A stretch of 64,000 nt of DNA from Lithodes maja. Lineage: Eukaryota > Arthropoda > Malacostraca > Decapoda > Lithodidae. Under the pieces are notes generated by a model. It was not told the DNA's origin, searched no databases, and saw nothing but the letters and a program-made list of their open reading frames with translations. The stretch spans positions 1 to 64,000 of the forward strand of contig JBAKBP010003083.1 in assembly GCA_037953745.1 (NCBI GenBank), written 5' to 3'. Positions 23,473 to 33,116 of this stretch are shown here, piece by piece; the stretch's first letter is position 1; every line of letters begins with the position of its first letter. The position numbers and the translations under genes are program-made.

Positions 23473-25337
23473 TGTTACGACCTGGCACTCGGGTACACAA
23501 GGGCTCTTAATCAGGACTCGAGTACGGCTCGCTGCCACAACGGAAACACACGATCCCAAACCCTGAGTACTGCCAGCCGAACAAAAAACACCAATACCCT
23601 CCAGAGTTCGATCTGCTATAACGGGGTATACAAGAACTCGGTACTAGTGTTCAACAACAGACTAATAAAGAGACAGGAATTATCTAGTCTGGTCAACAAT
23701 CAAACAAAGAAGTAAGAAACAACAACACCAAAGAATAGTGTTGGCCGAAGCCGAAGTAATCCACCCTTGACTAAGAACTTAAGAAGTCCTCCACCCTCTA
23801 CTTCGGATCGGCACTATTACGTTACGTTAAATTAATAGTCCTTAAGCATCGAGCAAGGAATCTTCTGATAAAGTTAGATGCTTCTCGGATGCCCGTAAGA
23901 AGTACGTATCGGATTTTGAACAGCTATTCAAATAAGCAAAACACTGGCAATTACATATCATTAAAGGTTTAAATTGACATAAGAAGAATTATAAGAATAT
24001 GCAATAGTAAATGGCAAACATTAAAAAAGAAGTACTCCGCCAATGCACCGGCAATAGCCTACTCGGATTGTGCTCGTGGGCCACTAATCACTAAAGTAGC
24101 TAAGCGTGCAACACATGAAATCAATAGTGCCTAAACAATATCATACATAAGGAAAGCTTCAATACTATTCTGTATCTGCTAATCGAGCAAAGTCTAGCTG
24201 GGATGTAGTAGGCTAGGAAACAATGGCTGAGCAAGCGGCTCGTAGCCTAGCGAGGTCCTTAAGGCTGTGCGGCCAAATTACGTTAATTGACGGGATGCTC
24301 TCTTGAGAGATCCAGATCACTAGTATCTGGTTCTCTCCTGGCGATCCTCTCAAAGTCAAAGCAAACGAGTTAGCACAGTGTTGGGTGGCAGAGGCAAAAG
24401 CCCTCACTCGCAACACAGTGCTAAACTCACAAGGTACACAGTCAGAAAGACCACCTAGGCTTCCCACGTCTCCGTTGCGATTGTACAGGTTCAACAAAAT
24501 CTAGTACACATCGGGAATCACAACACCAGTAGCCTTATCCCAGTCTAGCATTACCTAGACTAGCAGAAAACAGGAACAATAATAATAATACACAGGGAAA
24601 TGCATATACGAGTGCAACAAACATTAATCAATCCTATTCTAGTTATCCCTTCCAAAATAGGCTATCTAATAGGCATATATCTCGTGAGAACTCAAGCGAT
24701 AATACGTTGGCTGACTAGCTCTGCACCAACGGGACCATTAAAGTTAAAAAGGGTCGGGAAAAGAGGAAAAAAGGCTGTACAGATAGTAGAGAAAGTTCAC
24801 ATCAGTCAGAAGAATATCTATAGTTAGCAAGGGAAATGAGAAGTCGCTCTGCCTAATGAGTTCTGAAGAAAATGTGGCGAGACTTCCCTTTTTATACTCG
24901 GCCCTCTAGTGAGCCCAACGTAAACTACTAAGGACCGCCCACTGACAATCATTACGTAATTTATCTCTCTCAATCTGGGATAGACAAAGGCTTTCCCACG
25001 CACTGAGGGGAGGAGGGAGGGGGGGAGTGCTAGTGAGTTAGGCCCACCTCCCGCATGGCGCACCCACTGACCCCCGTTACGTAATCTCTCTCTCTCCTCT
25101 CATCATTACAAATAAGTTTTATACACAATACTTATAACTAATGATATAAAATAGAACTCGTTGACTCAGATGAAAACAAAATACATATTCATAATACTTA
25201 TAGTACAACGGCTCACATGAACTAAGTTAGGAAACTCTACACAGACTACAGCCAAAGTTCCTGCCCTGACGATCCTAGCGAGAGTGGGGCATGACTGGGC
25301 GTTCTGTACAGCATGCTCACACTCGACATGCGTCACA
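23473..25337 (-). repeat. G1 5' LTR (uninterrupted)
   Basis: 1865 bp, TGTGACGC... to ...GTCGTAACA in the sense direction. It shows the empty TTAA site of MITE1. Short frames within it (24213-24497 minus and 24600-24827 plus) also occur in the other LTR and are not considered genes. Confidence 0.95.
24890..24896 (-). promoter_or_regulatory. TATA-like box in the G1 5' LTR
   Basis: TATAAAA on the sense strand in context GAGTATAAAAAGGG, about 445 nt into the LTR. The same sequence is in the 3' LTR at 18298-18304. It is the best candidate for the element's core promoter; by sequence only. Confidence 0.5.
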
Positions 25338-25717
25338 CATATGATACCCTAATTACATTCAAACAGCATACCACACACATGAAAAATAAACTGACACCCA
25401 GACTTAATGCCCTCAGGTCACTTGCCCACATAACATTTGGACACAACAAAGAAACCACCACCAAAGTCTACAAACAACACATAAGATCATTGATGGAATA
25501 TGCAAGCTCTGCCTGGGCTTCTAACATAGCTGAAACACATCACAAGACCTTAAAGACTATTCAAAATAAAACCCTAAAATCATCACAGGCTGCACAGCTA
25601 CTATACCTACATCAAGAAACCAAAGTCCTCAAAGTCAAAGACCATCTGGACATGAGCGACACTCAATTTATGGCTGCAGCCTCCACAAACCAACACCACC
25701 CACTACACTACATGACT
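25338..25717 (+). pseudogene. LINE A segment 3: RT thumb/C-terminal region
   Basis: Begins in the middle of a codon series continued from 16207-16247 across G1. It encodes YDTLITFKQHTTHM... and a helical region with RSLMEYASSAWASN and KTIQNKTLK motifs typical of the C-terminal domain of Jockey-type RT ORFs. It is broken at 25717 by LINE H (8-bp duplication ACATGACT) and continues in the same frame from 27209. Confidence 0.85.
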
Positions 25718-25864
25718 TTTTTGTATAATATTAAACAAAAAAAACAAAAAAAAGAAGGTCCCACCCCTTTCCCATTCTTAAGTAAGCCATTTTAGATTTA
25801 CAAAGAGTGACCATTACTTGCATTACTGCATGTCCACAAACATTTCAGTAATGTAAGCATGTTT

Positions 25865-25867
<3 letters not shown>

Positions 25868-25901
<34 letters not shown>
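25868..25901. repeat. Poly-T run (LINE H poly-A on the minus strand)
   Basis: About 34 T, marking the end of LINE H proper on its sense strand. Confidence 0.85.
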
Positions 25902-25987
25902 TAAGGTGACAGTTACAAAGTGGTGTACAATCTATCTTATTCTAGTTACATTGTAGTTTATCTTATTGTACCAGTACCTCCCTACAA

Positions 25988-27200
25988 TCAACCTAGTTGT
26001 TCCCCAATTCGTCCCTCCGCCACGACCATTTCAAAGTCCAAGTCTCTCACTCTTGTCCTCTGTAGCGGGGAGGACCTTGTACCCCTGAGACATAGGAGTG
26101 CAGACCTGAGAAGAGAGAAAGAGAGCCGGCATCTCATCCAAGTTATGACTTGGCTTCTATGCTGGCGCTTTTTCTCCGATATTTGTTCAGCTAATCTGGC
26201 ATAGAAGACACTTGCAGAAGGTCCCATACCTCTCGACGATGAGAAGACCAGAGGAGTAAAGCTTCCTTGATCCCTGTTCAAAATTCTTTCTTCATAAGCG
26301 CATTTTTTCTCACTTTCGTTTCTCAAGTATGCCGCCTTGTGTCCTCGCTCACGATATGTTTGTGCACTTGGGTTGAAGATTCTGATGTCGAAGAAAGCCC
26401 GTTGTCCCCTCGTCCAAAAACCTCGAGCACTTACGTCCACTCTTGCTTCATTTGAAGTATTTGCAGTATTGTGGGCCAAGCGCTGTCCGTCCATAGGCAG
26501 AAGTTCCGGTTCTCTGCTCTTTGTAATTTCCTGTCTTGCATTTCGTTGTTCCTCTTCGTCCACCTCATCATTTTCATTTTGCTCTCGTATTTTTTCTGTC
26601 AGAGACGTAGTAAGTTTAAGGGAATTTTGGTACTCATGTGGTGCCGCCTCTACTGCGTTTATGATCCCCATACCTCCGAACCTTGGCGGAAGAGCTAATA
26701 GATCTCTTAGCTCTTGCGTGACGCCTTCCATCTCTGTTAAGGCCGGTATGAATGTTCCTCTGATTGCTTCTTCCAGCGGTTGGAGCATCGGTCTAATGCC
26801 AGGCACTGTTCTCATAAGAAAGGTCCATCTGTGCTTAACACCATATGTGAAGGCAGTATATGCAGCATGTGGTTCAGATTTCGCAATGTCTGCCAGGGTT
26901 TTCACTTCCTTTACCCACTCCGCTACCTTTTTTCGCACATAGTCTCTCTTGCATTCTTCTGTGCCTATTACTGCTCCCAAATGGCGTTGACCCTCCTTTG
27001 TAATCTTCACTCCTGTCCCATCAAAAGTCCGCACCGCTTCTTCATACTTGTTTTCTTTCACTATTAGTACAGATTTACTAGCATTCGGATGGTACCCAAT
27101 GACTTCGCCTACCGATTGTATTCTCCGCCACCATTCTTTGAGATCCCCTATTTTTCCTGCACCTGTGAGGTCATCTGCATACGCCACTTCATGCCAACAC
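25988..27200 (-). pseudogene. LINE H RT C-terminal part with a distinctive C-terminal domain
   Basis: About 400 residues. Starts at VAYADDLTGAG (RT motif C), then GYHPNASKSVLIVK, a conserved thumb-like block (HLGAVIGTEECKRDYVRKK...), PHAAYTAFTYGVKHRW, and RFGGMGI. After an acidic linker a separate C-terminal domain reads DVSARGFWTRGQRAFFDIRI then FNPSAQ, with NESEKKCAYEERI and SFTPLVFSSSRG further on. D...D and E..KK..Y spacing suggests a restriction-like (PD-(D/E)XK-type) nuclease, but that is inference. The frame is open for its whole length, unlike most copies here, so the insertion is probably young. Confidence 0.7.
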
Positions 27201-27208
27201 ACATGACT

Positions 27209-27552
27209 ACACACCCACAGACACCAAGAAATATCAAAACAACACCCAGTACACGGTATCACACACAAATACTGTCTTCTCTCCCACCCTGCCCACCCCA
27301 AACCAGCTTTCAGAAACACATCCATACTCATATCTCTCGCCGCTCCATCCAATCACTCATAGACAACACACAGCTGCAGGCACGACCTCCCAAAATCCAT
27401 CCCTCTGAATCCTCCCTTCCTCGCGAGGACAGAGTCCACCTGGCCAGGCTGAGATGCGGGCACCACCCAGCTCTTCTGAGCTATCAGAAGAGACTGGAGG
27501 ACTTCGTCATCGACACCTACCCAGGATGTAACACAGCACCCAATACCATTAA
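27209..27552 (+). pseudogene. LINE A segment 4: ORF C-terminus
   Basis: Continues A's frame after LINE H. It has a Pro/Thr/His-rich linker, then LPREDRVHLARLRCGHHPAL near 27418 and LEDFVIDTYPGCNTAPNTI near 27495, the Cys/His C-terminal motif found at the end of many Jockey-superfamily RT ORFs. It is broken at TTAA 27549-27552 by MITE2 and resumes at 27980 with HIIEDF... to a stop at 28023-28025. Confidence 0.85.
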
Positions 27553-27975
27553 CCCTCGTCTAGTGGGTTTTTTTGGGGCTATTTTGGGCATATTCAAGCC
27601 CTCCTGAATGATCAATCAAGTATCTGCATGAAAAGAAATTTATTCAGCAAAAAACTAGGCGCTACAAGCTTCAAAATGAGACCAGAACGAGCTACGTAGC
27701 ACTCGTCGTTTTCATGCAGTGGTACCACCAACATGGGAGTTTAGCGTATAGCGGCATATTTTTTCCAGCTACGCTCACTACTGGCTACACTGCCGGCCTC
27801 TCGAGAACAGAGGGAGCGTGAGTCAGTGGGTGGCGGTAAGCCCTGGGTGTCGGCCGTGTGGCCTGCTGCGCTCCCGGCCATTTGCACTCGATTGTAACCC
27901 TTTCAAAGCCTTAGTAATGCTCTTAACTTGCTGCTTTTTAGATACAGACTTAAGTCGGGCCCCGCTCTTTAAGTG
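27553..27975. mobile_element. MITE2: TTAA-flanked insertion in LINE A
   Basis: TTAA at 27549-27552 and 27976-27979. Joining the flanks at a single TTAA keeps A's frame open to its natural stop. Ends TTAACCCTCGTCTAGTGGG and (opposite strand) TTAACACTTAAAGAGCGGG share 12 of about 20 positions. No coding capacity in 423 bp. Confidence 0.75.
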
Positions 27976-27979
27976 TTAA

Positions 27980-28138
27980 ACACATCATAGAAGACTTCAT
28001 TTCACACAATCACTTACGCCAATAAGACAATCTACATTCCTTTAGAGCTCTATGGCTCATGGCCCGACGGTGGCCATGGCCTTCCTTAGGGACTAGGGGC
28101 TGTTCGGCCAGGCAGCTTAGGGAACGACAACAACTACA
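27980..28138 (+). other. LINE A ORF end and 3' UTR with SINE-shared tail
   Basis: The ORF closes at 28023-28025. The following about 110 bp include GGCCATGGCC, GGGGCTGTTCGGCCAGGCAG and a GGGAACGACAACAACTAC end. The same 3' block ends the SINE-like elements at 31740-32265 and 59362-59870 on their minus strand. Confidence 0.8.
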
Positions 28139-28149
28139 ACTAAACCACA

Positions 28150-29400
28150 TTTATGATTGCCATGTTACTATTTGTTTAACCGGAATTAAATATTTTATAG
28201 AATCCGAAAAATGTAATAGGAGCATTCCGTTGATATATTTAATTGTCTGGTCCTGCTACGTTTGTTATTGTGATCTATATTATTACACTTACTGAATTGT
28301 TAATCGATAATTTTATATATGATATTATTATTTTATTTATTAAGACCCTTGTGGAATTAATTGGTTTATTTGTTTCTTAAAAAGATTATATGTAATAGCC
28401 TTTTTAGGATACCTGATGATGGAGAATGTGTACTCAGACTCTGTCGTTAGATATTTCAGAGTAAATCCTATCTAGAATTTAAAGTTATTCATCATAAATT
28501 CTATTTTCCGAAGTTCAAGTAGACACCTGGTTTTCTATCCAAGGATGGTGACCTTCTGTAAGCCGTGGGATTTATTAATTGGTATATAATGCAAACCCAA
28601 AAAATAATAAACAAATAAACAGCTATAATAATACTAATAATAATAATAATAAAGATACCACTTGTGTAAAAAAGACAGAAGAAAGCCAAAAGAAGTATGT
28701 ACTCCGATAAGCAGCCAATCAGGAAGCTGTGTTTGGTGCTGCAAGGCGTTATGTAAGCTAGGCTGCAAATATTGATTTGCCATGCGCTGATTGGTCAAGG
28801 CCATACAGGGGGCTCACCAAATCATCCGTCACTTGGTGGCAGCCAAAATACTGCATTAATTAAATCAACTTGCATAATCTTGGTAACCAGAACTTTCCCC
28901 TTAATGAAACTTTGTATAAATATTACAAGGAAATTAGTGCGGTAGCCGGAAGACATGCAGGGGACAAGTAATTTACAGAAAACAGGCTCTTCTGAGACAC
29001 CCGGCAACAACCAACCAATTAGAGCACAGTGCCTCTTCCTGATCCGCCTATAAAGTAACTATGTAGAAATAAATGCATATTTCTGTGGGTCTGATGACTG
29101 GTTAGCCTCTAAGCCTAAGGGGAGTAACATCCAATGGAGAGTATTGCACTAACCATAGGAACTATTCATACTTTGCATAGTATTTCATTATTGTAGTTAG
29201 GCTGTCCAAACAGATTAACGTTATAAATGGTATAGCGATAAAGGACAGTGTTAAATCAAACGGAACAAAATTATGAAAACAAACAGTTATGTTTAGGATT
29301 GGTTGTTATTTATCCACCAAAATGTTAATTAGATACAATAATGATAAAAAATAATAAAAATAAAAAATAAAAATAATAATAACAATTAAAGTTGCAAGCA
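28150..29400. other. No gene recognised
   Basis: AT-rich spacer with (ATA)n-type simple sequence near 28627-28652 and an AATAAAAAT-type tract near 29340-29385. No domain or element boundary seen. Confidence 0.5.
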
Positions 29401-29479
29401 ACGTTGTCCGGGGTTCGACGGTTTTGCAAGCAGGGTATTGTGTTGGATACAAATACTGTGTGTCACAGATATCAACAGA

Positions 29480-30965
29480 TCATTTAACTTATCAGGCATG
29501 GAGAAACTACAGAAAGAGCAGATTGTGCAAACAAACAAGAGCGAGAGAGGGACAGATTGGCTGTAAAAGGGATCTGCCTCTATCCGTTTAGTAACAGAGT
29601 TGTAGATACGTGGAATAGGCTACCGAGTGCTATAATGGAATCAAGAACAATAGAGCTTCAACTTGAAATTAGATAGAACGAGATGGGTTGGGTGTGAAAG
29701 GGATCTGCCATGTGTAGGTCAATCGGCTCTGGAGACTCCCGTTTTCTTATTTTGTTATTTTCTCATTTGTGAAGGAGAGAGAGGGAGTATGGCAAGAGAG
29801 AATAGGATGTCGTAAACGTAAGGAAGATAGTGATAAATATGAGAGAGAGAGAGTGCGGGATGGGTTGGGTGTGAAAGGGATCTGACATATGTGGGCCAAT
29901 CGGCTCTCTGCAGACTCCGGTTTTCTTATGTTCTCATTTGTGTGAGAGAGAGAGATAGACTGGGATGTCATAAATGTAAGGGAGACAGATAAATGAGAGA
30001 GAGTTTTTATGAGTTGGGTTGGGTGTGAAAAGGATCTGTCTTGTGTGGGCCAATTGGCTCTCTACAGACTCCCATTTTCTTATGTTCCTATTTCTTACAA
30101 TTGTGTTTTGGTTGCAGGTATATGATAACATGGGTGTATAGTAAGTAGTGTACATAACAGGTAATGTTTATGAGATGGGATGAGTGTGAAAGGGACCTGC
30201 CTTATGTGGGCCACTTGGCTCTCTGCAGACTCCCATTTTCATCTTGGTTGCATGTGTAAGGAATCTGCCTCATTTGTACTGGTGTGCAAACAAACAAGAG
30301 TGAGAGAGAAAGAGATTGGGTGTGTAAGGGATCTGCCTCTATTCGCTTGGTAAATGAGTTGTAGATATGTGGAATCGGCTACCAAGTGCTATAGTGGGAT
30401 CAATAACAATAGAGCTTCAACATAAAATTTGATAAGACGAGATGGATTGGGTGTGAAAGGGATCTGCCGTGTGTGGGCCAATCGGCTCTCTGCAGACTCC
30501 CATTTTCATCTTGGTAGCATGTGTAAGGATCTGCCTCCTTTGTACCAGTGTGCAAATAAGAGAGAGAGATTGGCTGTGTAAGGGATCTGCCTCTCTCGTA
30601 ACAGAGTCGTAGATTATGTGAAATAGGCTACCTAGTGCTATAGTGGGATCAAGAACAATAGAGAATTTCAAGATAAAATCAGATAGTCATATGGACGAAA
30701 TGGGTTGGATGTGAAAGGGATCTGCCTTTTGTGGGCCACTTGTCTCTCTGCAGATTCCCATGTTCATCTTGTAAGGGATCTGCCTCATTTGTACCGGTGT
30801 GCAAACAAACGAGCGACAGAGAGAGACTGGGTGTGTAAGGGATCTGCCTCTATACGTTTAGTAACAGAGTTGTAGATACTGTATGTGGAATACGCTACCG
30901 AGTCCTACTAGCCAATCGGCTCTCTGCAGACTCCTGTTTACTTATGTTCTCATTTGTGAGAGAGA
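29480..30965. repeat. Irregular tandem array derived from a LINE RT C-terminus
   Basis: Two motif blocks alternate. Block 1 (GTGTGAAAGGGATCTGCC...GGCCAATCGGCTCTCTGCAG) recurs near 29695, 29868, 30018, 30185, 30448 and 30710, and in part near 30905. Block 2 (GTAGATA..GTGGAATAGGCTACC) recurs near 29606, 30361, 30609 and 30871. Block 2 translates as NRVVDTWNRLPSAI, the conserved end of CR1/RTE-type RT ORFs, and GA-runs separate the blocks. The last two units are about 260 bp long. An array that amplified a retroelement 3' end. Confidence 0.65.
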
Positions 30966-31329
30966 GAGCGAGGCTCCCTATTTCCTATGTTCTCATGCTC
31001 TAGTACAGTATGTCGTAATCGTAAGGAAGACAGCGATAAATAAGAGAGAGAGAGAGCGATAACTAATGCGTAGCCTATAGCAACACTCGAACAACCACAC
31101 ACATAGCTACACAAGACCATCACACAAGCACACACACGCCTATCTAGCGACGAACTGTCCTGTTTACATATCATACACACTCCCTCACTCCCGATTCCAT
31201 CACTTCGTATGTACGATATTATTTCTGTCTTTTTTTACTGTGTATGGATTAAGCTATTGGTGTTCACTCTTGACATATGTGTCCTGCTACTTCTACATGC
31301 GTACATAATAGCATGAAAGTGATCAATAC

Positions 31330-31425
31330 GAGCATATGAAGCAAGCGCTTGTGAATCCTCGAAGGAGGAGATACGGGCGCTATATAAGTAACCAGACGAT
31401 TATTATGATTATTATTATTATATCG
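31330..31425 (+). other. Possible LINE 3' end with (ATT)n tail
   Basis: GGCGCTATATAAGTAACC followed by (ATT)n resembles the 3' terminus of L2/Rex-like LINEs. The preceding codons (RRRRYGRYIS) fit their ORF end. Short, so tentative. Confidence 0.35.
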
Positions 31426-31702
31426 GGGTTCTCTTCCCTTCCATCAGTCCATCCCTTATACCTCCCTCCATCCTCCCTATCCCATATGTGTAAATATTTT
31501 ATTATAGCTTTCCGAAGGTAAATACGTACTTCTGATAAATATCTAGCCTTGTATTTAATCATGAATCCTGTTTAATGTCATTATTTAATAGAAACATGCG
31601 TAAGGGTTACATTTATACACAGGATAAGATAAGCAAATACAAACCTCAGAGCATAATCATTGGCGATGAGAGGGAGAGACATACTGTAGGTGTGAGTCTG
31701 GA

Positions 31703-31730
31703 CTCTGGGGAGGGGGGGGAGGGGGGGAGG
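31703..31730 (+). repeat. G-rich tract
   Basis: Runs of 4, 8 and 7 G separated by single A, with short G-pairs beyond. Quadruplex-capable by composition. It lies in the tandem-repeat unit into which the SINE inserted. Confidence 0.6.
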
Positions 31731-31739
31731 TGGTGGTTG

Positions 31740-32265
31740 GTGTTGTTGTTGTTGGTGTTCCCCAAGCTGCCTGGCCGAACAGCCCCAAGGCCCCGAGCAA
31801 GGCCAAGGCCATAACTGAGCGCCCCCACAGAACCCTCCCTGCCGACCACAATAAAGCCTGGGTGACCGAAGCCACTCCATGGCGGGGAGCTGAGGAGGGT
31901 GCGGAAACGCCCGGGAAACCAAAGCCCCCACCCAGGGCCCTATGCCCCTCAGCAATTATGAAGAGAAAGTTGAGGGACAAAGGAAAAATGTGACGCTTTG
32001 GCTTCCAATCTTGGTAGATTGGGAGGTCAATCCACGGAAGAGACGCCGTCACTTGAGATCTAGAAAATATATAAGTAAAAGGAACAGTCAGAGTAAGCTA
32101 TGGGTATGGCAGAGATTGCTCAGTTCTCACTCTGATAGACCAGCCCATCACCACATGACTAGAACCCAATCCTCTCAGCATGAGCTAGGAAAGGCCCTAG
32201 AAAGCCGCCTTTGGCAGGGGGATAGCTCCCCTATTTCAACCCCTTTCGGGGTTGGGCAACCACCC
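31740..32265 (-). mobile_element. SINE-like element, copy 1 (3' tail shared with LINE A)
   Basis: 13-bp duplication GAGGTGGTGGTTG at 31727-31739 and 32266-32278. The body is about 90% or more similar to 59362-59870. On the sense (minus) strand it begins near a CAACCCC-GAAA-GGGGTTG hairpin and ends with the LINE A-type block GGGGCTGTTCGGCCAGGCAG and (CAA)n. Long GC-rich frames on both strands are not conserved as proteins. Compared with copy 2 it lacks about 12 nt at the 5' end. No clear tRNA-type A/B boxes were found, so 'SINE' rests on size, lack of coding, duplications and the shared LINE tail. Confidence 0.75.
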
Positions 32266-32280
32266 GAGGTGGTGGTTGTA

Positions 32281-33116
32281 GGCAGTGTTGCCAGTTGTAC
32301 CTCTACATATTACCGCTAGATATAGAGCTATTTACTTCAGTTTAGCAGCCATTTTTTCATATCTAGAGACATTTTCTCTGGATCATTTGAACATTTCAGA
32401 CATTCTAGTTAAATTACATTGTAAAATTTGCAAAACAAACAAATCAAAACTCTTTAGGAATTGCAGCATTAATCTACCATTGTTTGACTATGTAGCAACA
32501 TGCTAGCGACTTTTGAGAAAGGATCTAGCGGTATTTTGTGGTAACACTTAGGCAGTGTTGCCAGTTGTATCGCTACATATTACTGCTAGATGTAGAGCTA
32601 TTTACTTCAATTTAGCAGCCATTTTTTCATATCTAGAGACATTTACTAGGGTTAATTTTAAAATTTCAGACATTCTAGTCATATTACATTGTAAAATTTG
32701 CAAAACAAACCAACCAAAACTCAATAAATTGCAGCATTATTCTAATATTGTTTGACTATGTAGCAACATGCTAGCAACTTTTGAGAAAGGATCTAGCAGT
32801 ATTTTGTGGAGACATACTGGGGAGGGTGGGAGGGATGTGGTGGTTGCAGTGTTGCCAGTTGTAAAGCTACATATTACCGCTAAATGTAGAGCTTTTACTT
32901 CAATCTAGCAGCCATTTTTTTTATATCTAGAGACATTTACTAGGGATAATTTGAAAATTTCAGACATTCTAGTCATACTACATTGTAAAATTTGCAAAAC
33001 AAACCAACCAAAACTCTTTAGAAATTGCAGCATTATTCTAACATTGTTTGACTATGTAGCAACATGCTAGCGACTTTTGAGAAAGGATCTAGCGGTATTT
33101 TGTGGTAACACTTAGG
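32281..33116. repeat. Three tandem copies of a ~270-bp repeat
   Basis: Copies start GCAGTGTTGCCAGTTGTA at 32281, 32551 and 32846 and end ..AGCGGTATTTTGTGG. Copies are about 90% alike. A G-rich linker (GGGGAGGGTGGGAGGGATGTGGTGGTTG) precedes copy 3, and its counterpart precedes copy 1, where the SINE has inserted. No reading frame is conserved. Confidence 0.85.

Larger units (their letters stand above)
16248..25337 (-). mobile_element. Ty3/gypsy LTR retrotransposon G1 (Gmr1-like domain order), inserted in LINE A
   Basis: Two long direct repeats (16248-18748 and 23473-25337) bracket minus-strand gag, protease, integrase C-end, RT and RNase H. A 4-bp duplication CATA (16244-16247, 25338-25341) flanks it. 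Removing the element restores the reading frame of LINE A. The LTRs run TGTGAC...GTAACA in the sense direction. A primer-binding site abuts the right LTR and a polypurine tract abuts the left LTR. RNase H is followed only by non-coding sequence and the 3' LTR, and integrase C-terminal sequence precedes the RT. Coding is badly frameshifted and carries internal deletions. Confidence 0.92.
25718..27200 (-). mobile_element. LINE H, 5'-truncated, minus strand, inserted in LINE A
   Basis: Perfect 8-bp duplication ACATGACT at 25710-25717 and 27201-27208. Removing the insert restores A's frame. The sense strand starts just before a YADD motif and ends in an A34 tract (poly-T at about 25868-25901). 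Another 150 bp with A/T-rich ends separates that tract from the duplication. Confidence 0.9.
9430..28138 (+). mobile_element. LINE A, 5'-truncated, split by nested insertions; 11-bp target duplication
   Basis: The target duplication ACTAAACCACA is seen at 9419-9429 and again at 28139-28149. The element's own sequence lies at 9430-11254, 16207-16247, 25338-25717, 27209-27552 and 27980-28138, about 2.75 kb. These segments are, in order, endonuclease end, RT, RT thumb, a C-terminal His/Cys region and a 3' UTR ending in ACAACAACTACA. The intervening DNA is other mobile elements, each flanked by its own duplication of A sequence. A is a Jockey-superfamily-type LINE lacking its 5' half: insertion began inside the endonuclease domain, just before the GGDFNAK motif. 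Confidence 0.9.

Noticed and set aside
26337..26942. 201-codon plus-strand frame over LINE H
   Set aside because: Antisense shadow of the well-supported minus-strand RT ORF.
31581..32052. Long minus-strand open frames (up to 131 codons) over SINE copy 1
   Set aside because: They exist in several frames because the body is GC-rich, and copy 2 does not keep the same frame without changes. The repeat structure explains them.
31740..32278. Covarying 5' hairpin between the two SINE copies
   Set aside because: In copy 1 the apparent ACCACC/GGTGGT stem uses the target duplication. Only copy 2 has the full 5' stem, so the outer stem cannot be compared.
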